Assembly: GCA_001820675.1 (NCBI GenBank)
Contig: MHQO01000035.1
Location: 1-7,363 of the forward strand
DNA from: Candidatus Sungbacteria bacterium RIFCSPLOWO2_01_FULL_47_10
GTDB lineage: Bacteria; Patescibacteriota; Minisyncoccia; Sungbacterales; GWA2-42-14
Direction: 5' to 3'
DNA length: 7,363 bases
The position numbers were made by a program, and so were the translations under genes. The notes below the pieces were generated by a model. It was not told the origin of the DNA. It searched no databases and worked only from the letters and a program-made list of their open reading frames with translations. Positions 1 to 7,079 of the stretch are shown here, piece after piece (the stretch's first letter is position 1; each line of letters starts with the position of its first letter).

Positions 1-1
1 G

Positions 2-310
2 GAGGAAGGTGAGCGGATTTTGTTAGACAACGGCGTTATAATCTTCCCTGACGTGCTTTTGAACGCGGGAGGCGTCATCATATCGTGGCGCGAGCTCAAC
101 GTAAACAAGGAACATGACCGGCACCTTGTCGAGACAAGCGAAGAAGAAGCAACGAGCAACGCGCTTCTTCAAAACATCATGCGTTTCAATACCGAGAAGG
201 TGTTCGAAACTGCGGTAAAAGAACATCTGAACATGAGGGACGCCGCCTGGCATGTCGCGCTTTCGCGGCTTGTGCCGCGTCTCCAGAAGAAACATCTTCT
301 CTATCTATAA
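2..310 (+). CDS. Glu/Leu/Phe/Val dehydrogenase, C-terminal fragment (5' truncated by window edge)
   Basis: This is the last ~102 residues of an NAD(P)-dependent amino acid dehydrogenase of the glutamate dehydrogenase type, which interconverts glutamate (or a related amino acid) and 2-oxoglutarate plus ammonia in the cytoplasm. The frame is open from base 2 with no stop, and the reading EEGERILLDNG followed by VIIFPDVLLNAGGV matches the family's cofactor-domain end, usually '(T)PEADEILxxRGIxVIPDxLANAGGV'. The C-terminal helix NMRDAAWHVALSRL matches the usual 'DLRxAAYxxAxxRV'. The region between them (SWRELN to EEEATSNALL) diverges from the common SYFEW form. The catalytic Lys and the N-terminal substrate domain lie outside the window, so substrate preference cannot be judged. 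A TTG at 20 is not the true start, because the homologous reading continues upstream of it. The gene converges on lepA and is followed by a hairpin terminator. Confidence 0.85.
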   Translation, partial: EEGERILLDNGVIIFPDVLLNAGGVIISWRELNVNKEHDRHLVETSEEEATSNALLQNIMRFNTEKVFETAVKEHLNMRDAAWHVALSRLVPRLQKKHLLYL

Positions 311-324
311 TACATAATACAAAC

Positions 325-350
325 GCCTTCATTCATCCGAAGGCATTTTT
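325..350 (+). terminator. Hairpin terminator between convergent genes
   Basis: A perfect 6-bp stem GCCTTC (325-330) / GAAGGC (339-344) with an 8-nt loop is followed by ATTTTT (345-350). It starts 14 bases after the dehydrogenase stop codon, as expected for an intrinsic terminator of that gene. The T-run touches the lepA stop codon (349-351, minus strand). Read on the minus strand, the same hairpin lies directly after lepA but is followed only by a broken T-tract, so it would be a weaker terminator in that direction. Confidence 0.7.
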
Positions 351-2196
351 ATTTCTTCAGCATTTTCAAAAACACATCGGGCGGAATTTCAACCCTCCCC
401 CCCGCCTTCAAGCGTTCCTTCCCCTTTTTTTGTTTCTTCCACAGCTTCATTTTGCGCGTCCTGTCTCCTCCATAGAGGTACCCCGTCACGTCTTTTTTCA
501 GTGCTGGAATCGTCTCGCGCGCAATAATTTTTCCGGATACCGCCGCCTGAATCGATACGGCGAATAACTGCTTCGGAAGAATGTCTTTCAGTTTCTTGGC
601 TCCTGCCCTCCCTTCCTCATACGCGCGGTCGCCCGGCACGACGCGCGAGAACGCATCTTCGCGCTCCCCTGCAATCAGGAAATCGAGACGAACAAGGTCG
701 CCCGTGCGATAATCCAAAAGCTCATATCCGAGAGAGGCATACCCCTCCGAAACGCTTTTTAATGAATCGAAAAAGTCGGAAAGAATGTCTTTCAAGGGCG
801 CCTGATAGGTAACCAGCAGGCGGTCAGCGCCGACATATTCCTGTTTTTCGTATACTCCCCTGGTCTGGCCCAGAAGTGTCATAATCCCCCCCAAAAATTT
901 TTGCGGCGTGATGATTTCAAGCCGGGCCCACGGTTCCCGTATTTCTTTTAGGCGGTGGGTGTCGGGAAACCGCGATGCGGAATAAATATATTCGGATTCT
1001 CCATTCCCATACACAACAAAAAAACGTACCGAGGGGGTCGTAAAAATAAGATTGACGGCATATTCTCTCCGAATCCGCTCGCCGATGATTTCCATGTGGA
1101 GAAGCCCGAGAAAACCAGCCCGAAAGCCCCTTCCAAGCGCGTCCGATGCTTCCGGTTCGAAATAAAGAGAGGCATCATTCAGCTTGATTTTTTTTAACGC
1201 ATCCCGCAATTTGTCGTAATCATCAGAATCTTCGGGATACATGCTCGCAAACACCATCGGTTGAGGCTCGCGGTACCCTTCCAGTGGTTCCGCTGTCAAC
1301 CGCATTCCATCTACCCCATCCTTTGCCGTAACAGTATCACCAATCCGAACCGCATCCGGTTCTTTGAGTCCCGTTGCAATATATCCGATGTCGCCCTCAC
1401 CAATGGAATCTGATGGGGTAAGAGACGGCTGAAAATATCCGATTTCGAGAATTTCAACCTTTGTTTTAGTCGCAAGCATCTCAATTTTTTCTCCTTTTCG
1501 AAAAGCGCCATCAAAAAGACGAACATGCGCAATCACACCCTTAAAATTATCAAAATGGCTGTCAAAAATTAATGCGCGCGGAGCGCCCACAGGATTGTTC
1601 GGACCGTCGTGAATGTGCCGCCGACCTGCATGAATCGCACCATGACCCGAAACAGGCGGCGGCACGCGGTCAACGACCGCATGTAAAATATTCTCGATAC
1701 CTTCTCCTGTTTTCGCGGATATTTTCAAAATTTCATTTTTTTTATATCCTGTGAGATTTACAAGTTCGTCTTCGGTTTCATGAACCCGCGCGCCGGGAAG
1801 ATCTATCTTATTAATAACGGGGATGATAACAAGATTTTCCTTTCGTGCGAGATGAAGATTCGATATGGTCTGCGCCTGTACTCCTTGCGCGGCATCAACA
1901 AGAAGAATTGCGCCCTCCACACAGGCAAGAGCGCGAGAAACCTCGTATGTAAAATCAACATGTCCGGGAGTATCGATAAGATTTAGGATGTGGGGTATTG
2001 TGTTTAGGGTGCAGGACATGCGAACGGGTTGCATTTTTATGGTTATCCCCTTTTCTCTTTCAAGTTCCATGGAGTCCAAAAATTGCTCGCGCATCTTTCG
2101 CTTCTCGATCGTCCCTGTCAATTCCAAAAGCCGGTCGGCAAGCGTCGATTTCCCATGGTCAATATGCGCAATTATGACAAAATTTCGAATTTCCAT
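349..2196 (-). CDS. lepA: Elongation factor 4 (LepA), ribosome back-translocase GTPase
   Basis: This is a complete 615-aa translational GTPase that acts on the 70S ribosome. LepA/EF4 is known to bind stalled or pre/post-translocation ribosomes and to affect initiation and assembly. Visible G motifs are AHIDHGKST (residues 10-18), REKGITI (47-53, switch I), DTPGH (75-79), NKID (129-132) and SAKTG (160-164). EF-G-like domains follow, then the LepA-specific C-terminal domain with FAVSIQAAVSGKIIARETI and GYLYGGDRTRKMKLWKKQK, which separates it from EF-G and TypA. The ATG at 2194-2196 puts the P-loop at the usual distance from the N-terminus. No clear Shine-Dalgarno is seen upstream. The protein is slightly longer than the common ~600 aa because of a Gly/His/Pro-rich segment at about residues 183-206, between the G domain and domain II. 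It lies 56 bp downstream of murJ on the same strand and may be co-transcribed. Confidence 0.97.
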   Translation of the reverse strand: MEIRNFVIIAHIDHGKSTLADRLLELTGTIEKRKMREQFLDSMELEREKGITIKMQPVRMSCTLNTIPHILNLIDTPGHVDFTYEVSRALACVEGAILLVDAAQGVQAQTISNLHLARKENLVIIPVINKIDLPGARVHETEDELVNLTGYKKNEILKISAKTGEGIENILHAVVDRVPPPVSGHGAIHAGRRHIHDGPNNPVGAPRALIFDSHFDNFKGVIAHVRLFDGAFRKGEKIEMLATKTKVEILEIGYFQPSLTPSDSIGEGDIGYIATGLKEPDAVRIGDTVTAKDGVDGMRLTAEPLEGYREPQPMVFASMYPEDSDDYDKLRDALKKIKLNDASLYFEPEASDALGRGFRAGFLGLLHMEIIGERIRREYAVNLIFTTPSVRFFVVYGNGESEYIYSASRFPDTHRLKEIREPWARLEIITPQKFLGGIMTLLGQTRGVYEKQEYVGADRLLVTYQAPLKDILSDFFDSLKSVSEGYASLGYELLDYRTGDLVRLDFLIAGEREDAFSRVVPGDRAYEEGRAGAKKLKDILPKQLFAVSIQAAVSGKIIARETIPALKKDVTGYLYGGDRTRKMKLWKKQKKGKERLKAGGRVEIPPDVFLKMLKK

Positions 2197-2245
2197 TTCA
2201 TGACTGACGCATCCATTCTTATACCTTGAACGAACTATATTTGCT

Positions 2246-2260
2246 CATACTGTCAGTGTG
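2246..2260. other. 15-bp near-palindrome at murJ end / lepA upstream region
   Basis: CATACTGTCAGTGTG is symmetric about its central T except for one pair (T opposite G). It overlaps the murJ stop codon (2253-2255) and lies about 50 bp upstream of the lepA start. It could be a protein-binding site or chance; there is no second copy in the window and no good promoter beside it. Confidence 0.2.
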
Positions 2261-3953
2261 TCAGGTCCCGTGGCTGTTGGTTTGCGATCTCCTCCGGCAA
2301 AACCTGCGACTTCAGCATTTTCCGCCTGAATACTTCAATGAAAGCCTGTATTTCGGTATTGCCTGAAAAATAGAGAATCAGGCCGTAGCTGGCGAGACCT
2401 GCGCTCCCCGCGCCCGCCATCTGAATAAATACCCCCCAAAAGGTATCGAGACCAAAAAAAAGATTCAAGATTTGACGCGAAACATATGTTACTCCTCCCG
2501 CAACAAGAGCTACCGTTATGATAAAGCGAGTCTCGCGTAAAAAACCGTTTTGCGGAACATATCCGAATGCCTTTCGCGCCTCATCCATCAAAAACTTCAA
2601 GAGCACGAAAAAATTCAGGCACTGGCCAACAACAACCGCAAGCGCGATCCCGATGATGCGAATGTCCGTGATATCGGAGATTCGGAGGAGTCCTCCAAAA
2701 AGACGAGACACGGGGCCGTCTCCGGAAAAAACGCCGACAAAATAAAACGCAAGCCCGATCGTGACCGTGTTTGAAATCAAATTTATCACGAGGGGTCGTG
2801 CTGTCTTATTAAGTGCGTAGAACGTCTTGATGAAAAGCGGCAGGAGGCTTTCGGTGATAATGAGAAAAGAAAAAATACCGAGAACGGCCGCGGTCAGCCG
2901 CGTATCGCGCCAGTCAAAAAGGCCCGTGCCAAGCGCCAAACGAATAATATGCGCGCGCAATACAAAAAATAATACCGATACGGGGGCAAGCCAGAAAATC
3001 ACGGTTTTCAAAACACCGAAAAAAGAACCGTAAAAATCGGAAACGTCTTTTTTGACGAATGCGGACGAAAGCCGGGGAAATGCGGCAACGGCAAAACTGA
3101 CGCCGAAAATCCCCACTGGAATGTATTTGACATTATTCGCAAGCTGCATAACCGAAATGCTCCCCATGGAAAGGGTGGATGCAAGAGCCGTGACGATAAA
3201 AACCGAAATCGATGTGAAAGAAATAGCAAGAACGCGCGGAAAAGAAAGGGAGATGATTCTCTTTGTGCCGGGGTGGTACAAATCAACCATACGCGGAAAG
3301 ATTTTGAAGCCAAGGCCGAAATACGTCGGCAGTTGAACCGCCATGTGTAGCACCGCGCCAAAGATCACGCCATACGCAAGGCCGAGAAAACCGAACAAAG
3401 GAAGAAAAACAAGAATCCCGAAAATAATGCCGATATTATAAAAAATCGAACTCAAAGAAAAAACGAAAAATCTGCGATTTGCCTGGATGACTCCAGAGAC
3501 GATGTTGGAAAGACTTAAAAGAAACGGGCTTGCCATCATGATGCGGGTCATAAGGACCGTTACTCTGAAGTCTTCTTCCGAAAAACCAGGCACAAGTAAG
3601 CGCACAAAAAAAGGAGCCAGCACCGCGACCAGCACGCAAAAAAATGCGGAGAAAATCAAGAAAACATTAAAAAGGTTCCCCACAAGCATTCTCGCCTCAT
3701 CTTTGTCGCGTTCCCAATAATCGAGGAATACGGGAATAATTGCGGCGGTAGCCGACCCCAAAAGAAAAATCGTAAAAATAAAATCGGGAATCTGAAAAGA
3801 GGCATAATATATGTCAAGATCTCTTGACGCGCCGAATTCCCCCGCAAGAAGCCGGTCGCGAAAAAGCCCAAGGAGGCGCGACAAAAAACCAGCGGCCCCG
3901 ATAAGGAAGGCCGCGGCGTGTATTGAGACAATTTCTTTTTTGATAAAATCCAC
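2253..3953 (-). CDS. murJ: Lipid II flippase MurJ (MviN family)
   Basis: This is a 566-aa polytopic membrane protein of the MOP exporter superfamily that flips lipid II, the undecaprenyl-linked peptidoglycan precursor, across the cytoplasmic membrane. The N-terminal signature SRLLGLFRDRLLAGEFG with LDIYYASFQIPDF is diagnostic. R26, R32 and D47 align with the functionally important R18, R24 and D39 of the E. coli protein. The arginine pair after 'LPNLL' in E. coli is replaced by FIFTIF, as in many non-proteobacterial MurJ proteins. NNVKYIPVGIFGVSFAVAAFPRLS (given here only as a family landmark near residues 270-294) is the second typical block. About 14 hydrophobic helices are visible. The start is a GTG at 3951-3953: an in-frame TGA sits nine bases upstream (3960-3962), so no longer start is possible, and no Shine-Dalgarno precedes it. 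It follows the ligase/TPR gene by 93 bp. Confidence 0.95.
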   Translation of the reverse strand: MDFIKKEIVSIHAAAFLIGAAGFLSRLLGLFRDRLLAGEFGASRDLDIYYASFQIPDFIFTIFLLGSATAAIIPVFLDYWERDKDEARMLVGNLFNVFLIFSAFFCVLVAVLAPFFVRLLVPGFSEEDFRVTVLMTRIMMASPFLLSLSNIVSGVIQANRRFFVFSLSSIFYNIGIIFGILVFLPLFGFLGLAYGVIFGAVLHMAVQLPTYFGLGFKIFPRMVDLYHPGTKRIISLSFPRVLAISFTSISVFIVTALASTLSMGSISVMQLANNVKYIPVGIFGVSFAVAAFPRLSSAFVKKDVSDFYGSFFGVLKTVIFWLAPVSVLFFVLRAHIIRLALGTGLFDWRDTRLTAAVLGIFSFLIITESLLPLFIKTFYALNKTARPLVINLISNTVTIGLAFYFVGVFSGDGPVSRLFGGLLRISDITDIRIIGIALAVVVGQCLNFFVLLKFLMDEARKAFGYVPQNGFLRETRFIITVALVAGGVTYVSRQILNLFFGLDTFWGVFIQMAGAGSAGLASYGLILYFSGNTEIQAFIEVFRRKMLKSQVLPEEIANQQPRDLTH

Positions 3954-3958
3954 GTGAA

Positions 3959-4039
3959 ATCAACGAATATCGAACCTATAAAAAGCTGTGGATATGCGCC
4001 ATAATTCGCACATTCGCAAAAAATTCGTAATTCGTTGAT
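3959..4039. repeat. ATTCG-rich intergenic repeat with 10-bp inverted repeat upstream of murJ
   Basis: ATCAACGAAT (3959-3968) is the perfect reverse complement of ATTCGTTGAT (4030-4039), with 61 bp between them. Within the span ATTCG occurs at 4004, 4012, 4023 and 4030, two of the copies as ATTCGCA, and its complement CGAAT occurs at 3964. The block fills most of the gap between the ligase/TPR gene and murJ. It does not look like an intrinsic terminator (no T-run) or a clear promoter. Similar short ATTCG/CGAAT strings are common in intergenic DNA of some Patescibacteria; that last point is from memory. Confidence 0.5.
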
Positions 4040-4046
4040 GCGGTTA

Positions 4047-6602
4047 TTATCTCCCTTGATCCGATATCGGCGGCGCTTGCCTTTCTTCGGGAGCGGGAAG
4101 AGGAGGAACAATTTGGGACAACGCCGGCCTGTCGCTTTCCAAATTCTGAACAATGCCAGCCACTTCTTTATTCCCCGGGTTTAAATCCGCAATTTTTCGA
4201 AACTGTTCAAGTGCGGCTTCCGTATTGCCTTTTTGATCATAAATAAGCCCGAGGAAATATCGCGCGTTGGAGTAATTCTCGTTCAGTCGTACTGCCTGCG
4301 CGAACTGGAGCTCGGCATCATCAAGCCGGTTTGCCTGATAATAAAGAAACCCGAGCTGGAACAACACCCCCACGTCTCCGATCGCAACCGCCTTGGTGTC
4401 TTCCAGTTTCCTGATAGCGCCCTCCAAATCATTCTGTCGAACGTACGCCTGTGCCAATAGAAAATGGCTTGAAGCAAAATCGGGCTTAAGCGCGGCAGAT
4501 TTTTCAAGATGCACAATCGCCTTTCCGATTGCTTCACTCCTCTTTTCCGTAAGGCCCGTTATTTCATCCTTATTATTTGTCTGGCTTAATTTCAGGGCCA
4601 ATACATCAGCGGCGATCAGGTACGCCCTGCCCGCATCCAGATACGCCTGCGGACCAATAGGATCGCGGGGAATCGCTTCTTCGTACATGACGGTAAGAAA
4701 CTCCTCTGAACACAATAAAGGATCAACCTGAATGACGGTCTCGCAAATCGCACCCACAAGAGTCCAATTCGACGACTCCGCGGGGTTTAGCCTTTGCGCC
4801 TCCTGTGCCGCGCGATATGCCTCGATGAAGTTCGTCTGAAAATCCTGAACAAGTTCCGGGGAGGGGTTTGCGAATTGAGCAAGCTGTGACTGAATCAAAT
4901 TCCGTAAACGCAAAAAATATACCTGTCCCTGAAGCCGAAAATATTTGCTTTCTTTCGGATCGATCGCTATCGCGTTCGCAAGTTCGGCAAGCGGCTTATC
5001 GGTATCCGAAGACTTATTCAAATACGCAACAGCACGGGAATATGAGCTGTCTGCGCGATATTTCTGAAACGAATAATACATCCCGACAATGCTCCCCACA
5101 ACAAAGAAGATTGAAAGGAGCGAGGCAATGAACATAACGGAGGTGGAAGAAACGGAAACGGTCCTCATTCCGAGAGTAAGCCCGTCTTCGGATTCGGAAT
5201 TTGATAGAGCGGCAAAAATTCCAAGCATGAGAAAAACGAATAATGACGTTGTAAACGTCGGAGGATATAAAAACCACATAACCCCTCCGAACACCGTTGC
5301 CGCTGCGATTCCGAACCTGAGCGGATCCCCTTTTCGGCTCAAAAGGGTGTTTTTTAGGACGACGACGAACGCAGACAAAACAAATAATATAAAAACGGCA
5401 ACCCCGAGGACTCCGCCGGTTGCAAGGAGTGTCGTGCCGAGAGCTGATCCGTGAAAGAATTTAACCGCCCAAAAGATCCTGTCAAGATTAAGTATCGGAT
5501 CGCGATACAGGCTGTAATCGTAAATAAACGTTCCCGGCCCCGAACCGAGCCACATGTTTTCTTCCAGGGACTGTTTCCCGATGTTCAGTGTCGCCCGAAA
5601 ATTCGGCGATACTTCTGCAGGAAAACGAAGCGACCAGCGGTTTTGCGACTGCGCTCCGCCTGTGAGCGCATCCATGAACGACTGCTGAAATGACGATACA
5701 AACAAAAGAAGAGAAAGTACAAGAACAATCAACGGGAGATAAAAAGAAATACCGCCAAGCGCACGGATGCCCGCACCACGGTCGGGAGACCCGCCTGACT
5801 TCCCGAAGACTCTCATGCCCAAGCTCAAAAGGACAATCATGGAAACCGCAAGGCCGAGCCAGATAATCTTAAAATTGGTTATCAAAAACAAATTGAGGAG
5901 CATCAGCGCAACCGTTGCCCAGACAAGCCATGAGAAATATTTCTTCATCCCGCCATCCGGAATCTCCTTAAAATGGGAAAGAACCCCAATGCCGACGGAG
6001 GTGATCAATCCGTAAAAAACCGCGAGCGCGTTTATCGTTCCCACCGGATTAAAATCGGCTCCCCCTGCCCAGGCGCCCGAAAACAAACGAACGCCGAGCA
6101 TTTGAAAAAGATTCAGAAGCCCAACGATCAGTACCGAAGAAAAAACGGCAAGCCCGAGTTTAATTCCGTCTCGTTCACGAAAGACCGATCCGGTAAGAAA
6201 GAAAACAATCGCGAAAACGATGAATGAGGGAAGTTTTTCGCCTGTTTGGTCCAGTCCCCAAATGCTTTCATAAAAACTGACGGAGAACAACGTTGAGAAA
6301 AACAGGACGGCAAGGAGAAGAAAAACCGAAATATTTAAAAACGATTTCCGGTATTGAAACCTTCCTGAAATGAGGAAATCAATAAGCCACGCGATAAACG
6401 CCGCTCCCGCCAAAACTGTGGCAAAAAGTTGTTTTCCATACCAAACCGGAACCGCGCTTGAAAGAAAAAAGACCGGCAAAAACGTAATCAGCACAAGCAA
6501 AAACCAGCGGACCGCCTTTTTTGCGGCATTTGATTTTGTAGATTCAATCGGACTTACTTCTTCGACCGCTTCTTCATATGATGCGCTCATTTCGTAATTC
6601 AT
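4047..6602 (-). CDS. O-antigen ligase/polymerase-like membrane protein with C-terminal TPR repeats
   Basis: This 851-aa protein has about 12 hydrophobic helices between residues 33 and 509 and a soluble TPR region after them. The Wzy_C (O-antigen ligase) signature is present: WLGSGPGTF (351-359, the GxGPGxF element), then FFHGSALGTTLLATGG (382-397) with H384, fitting the family's H...L...L...G..G motif after the large extracytoplasmic loop. Such proteins join lipid-linked or polymeric glycans to an acceptor outside the membrane; the acceptor here is unknown. TPR-like units occur at about 517-550, 594-607, 693-707, 709-741, 743-776 and 777-810, the last three being the clearest (AxxxF..A..L.P spacing). 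They probably act as a protein-binding scaffold. The tail (825-848) is Pro-rich. The ATG at 6600-6602 is the first plausible start, and M5 is an alternative; neither has a good Shine-Dalgarno. LPS need not exist in this organism, so calling it waaL or wzy would be unjustified. Confidence 0.8.
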   Translation of the reverse strand: MNYEMSASYEEAVEEVSPIESTKSNAAKKAVRWFLLVLITFLPVFFLSSAVPVWYGKQLFATVLAGAAFIAWLIDFLISGRFQYRKSFLNISVFLLLAVLFFSTLFSVSFYESIWGLDQTGEKLPSFIVFAIVFFLTGSVFRERDGIKLGLAVFSSVLIVGLLNLFQMLGVRLFSGAWAGGADFNPVGTINALAVFYGLITSVGIGVLSHFKEIPDGGMKKYFSWLVWATVALMLLNLFLITNFKIIWLGLAVSMIVLLSLGMRVFGKSGGSPDRGAGIRALGGISFYLPLIVLVLSLLLFVSSFQQSFMDALTGGAQSQNRWSLRFPAEVSPNFRATLNIGKQSLEENMWLGSGPGTFIYDYSLYRDPILNLDRIFWAVKFFHGSALGTTLLATGGVLGVAVFILFVLSAFVVVLKNTLLSRKGDPLRFGIAAATVFGGVMWFLYPPTFTTSLFVFLMLGIFAALSNSESEDGLTLGMRTVSVSSTSVMFIASLLSIFFVVGSIVGMYYSFQKYRADSSYSRAVAYLNKSSDTDKPLAELANAIAIDPKESKYFRLQGQVYFLRLRNLIQSQLAQFANPSPELVQDFQTNFIEAYRAAQEAQRLNPAESSNWTLVGAICETVIQVDPLLCSEEFLTVMYEEAIPRDPIGPQAYLDAGRAYLIAADVLALKLSQTNNKDEITGLTEKRSEAIGKAIVHLEKSAALKPDFASSHFLLAQAYVRQNDLEGAIRKLEDTKAVAIGDVGVLFQLGFLYYQANRLDDAELQFAQAVRLNENYSNARYFLGLIYDQKGNTEAALEQFRKIADLNPGNKEVAGIVQNLESDRPALSQIVPPLPAPEERQAPPISDQGR

Positions 6603-6708
6603 TTGATAAAAGACGCGATTGTCCGCCGGTAAGGTTATCCAAAAACAACCAAAAAACCGTTAGGACAATGAGTGTCAAAGTTAAAACGCGCTATGTAAAT
6701 ACCGTTTC

Positions 6709-6738
6709 AGTATACTATAAATAGATTTTAGCAATCAA
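6709..6738 (-). promoter_or_regulatory. Putative sigma70-type promoter for the ligase/TPR-murJ-lepA block
   Basis: On the minus strand TTGATT (6733-6738, -35-like) is separated by 18 bp from TATACT (6709-6714, -10, five of six consensus bases). Transcription would begin near 6702, leaving an untranslated leader of about 100 nt before the ATG at 6602. It lies just downstream of the rnpB terminator, a sensible place for a new transcript to start. The assignment rests on consensus match only. Confidence 0.45.
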
Positions 6739-6777
6739 ACACATTTTATGCACATTACTTTGATTCTGAACCAAACC

Positions 6778-6803
6778 AAAACCCCCTTTTTACAGGGGGT
6801 TTT
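6778..6803 (-). terminator. Intrinsic terminator of rnpB
   Basis: A perfect 9-bp stem AAAACCCCC / GGGGGTTTT encloses an 8-nt loop (6787-6794). On the minus strand the stem ends in TTTT followed by GGTTTGGTT. It lies just beyond the 3' end of the RNase P RNA core and before the promoter of the next gene. The hairpin is nearly symmetric and could also stop transcription arriving on the + strand. Confidence 0.75.
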
Positions 6804-6837
6804 GTTCCGCATGCCTATAAGCCGAATTCTGTCCAAA

Positions 6838-6910
6838 CAGGGGGTCGGAGGTCAGAAATCTGAAATCAGAAAAATTGATCTGATTTCTTGTCCCTGATCT
6901 CCGACTCCTG
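6838..6910 (-). repeat. Long hairpin at the P19 position of rnpB
   Basis: Paired arms from outside in: CAGG (6838-6841) with CCTG (6907-6910); GTCGGAG (6844-6850) with CTCCGAC (6899-6905); TCAG/CTGA after one mismatch; then GAAATCAGA (6862-6870) with TCTGATTTC (6879-6887) and an 8-nt loop. It stands between CR-V and the ACAGAATTCGG block, where E. coli RNase P RNA has three nucleotides and type B RNAs have helix P19. The GGTCAGAAATC-like wording resembles short 'gtcagaaatc' repeats seen in intergenic DNA of some uncultured bacteria (from memory), suggesting an inserted repeat rather than an ancestral P19. Confidence 0.7.
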
Positions 6911-6968
6911 AATGTGATGATCATCTGTCTGGGCCATCGATTACTCTCTGGCTCAAGCGAGCGTTTTT

Positions 6969-6999
6969 CCCATTTCTGACATGAAAAGCCCGAAATAGG
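6969..6999 (-). other. rnpB: RNase P helix P15 with GGU-less loop
   Basis: CCTATTTC (6999-6992) pairs with GAAATGGG (6976-6969) over eight positions including one G-U. The 15-nt loop reads GGGCTTTTCATGTCA. In most bacteria L15 carries GGU, which pairs with the 3' CCA of precursor tRNA. No GGT occurs anywhere between the GCAAG of CR-IV and GCTTGAGCC. An alternative, mutually exclusive stem TTTTC/GAAAA is possible and does not restore a GGU. Confidence 0.6.
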
Positions 7000-7033
7000 A
7001 TCTCTTGCATCCAAGTAAGGGTTTAGCCGTTTC

Positions 7034-7055
7034 ACCCTTCGACTTCGCTCAGGGT
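7034..7055 (-). repeat. Dispersed-type 22-bp palindrome (GAGCGAAGTCGA core) inside rnpB
   Basis: On the rnpB strand, arms ACCCT and AGGGT flank the 12-nt core GAGCGAAGTCGA. This sequence class (translated in one frame as YPERSRRV) is one I recall as recurring in intergenic DNA of many environmental bacteria. Here it abuts the CR-IV block (GTGAAACGGCTAAACCC). A second pair of arms, GGGTTTA (7061-7055 on the minus strand) and TAAACCC (7025-7019), encloses it, so the element may form the end of an enlarged helix in the P12-P14 region of the specificity domain. Confidence 0.7.
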
Positions 7056-7079
7056 AAACCCGGAGCTCCTTCGAAGATT

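Noticed and set aside
20..22. TTG as the start of the dehydrogenase fragment
   Set aside because: The frame is open to the window edge and the upstream residues EEGERI fit the family, so the gene is truncated by the window rather than starting here.
2253..2255. Recoded TGA (genetic code 25)
   Set aside because: TGA ends murJ at the expected length and no gene has an internal TGA at conserved glycines, so the standard bacterial code fits.
3987..3995. Single DnaA-box-like sequence TGTGGATAT (8 of 9 to consensus)
   Set aside because: Only one copy, with no cluster, AT-rich unwinding region or dnaA/dnaN nearby, so an origin is not supported.
3656..4153. 165-codon open frame on the minus strand across the murJ start
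   Set aside because: It overlaps murJ and the ligase/TPR gene in another frame and has a low-complexity composition typical of an out-of-frame shadow.
6673..6678. Perfect TTGACA on the minus strand upstream of the ligase/TPR gene
   Set aside because: At 17 bp spacing the downstream hexamer is TTTTTG, a poor -10. The TTGATT/TATACT pair further upstream is a better candidate.
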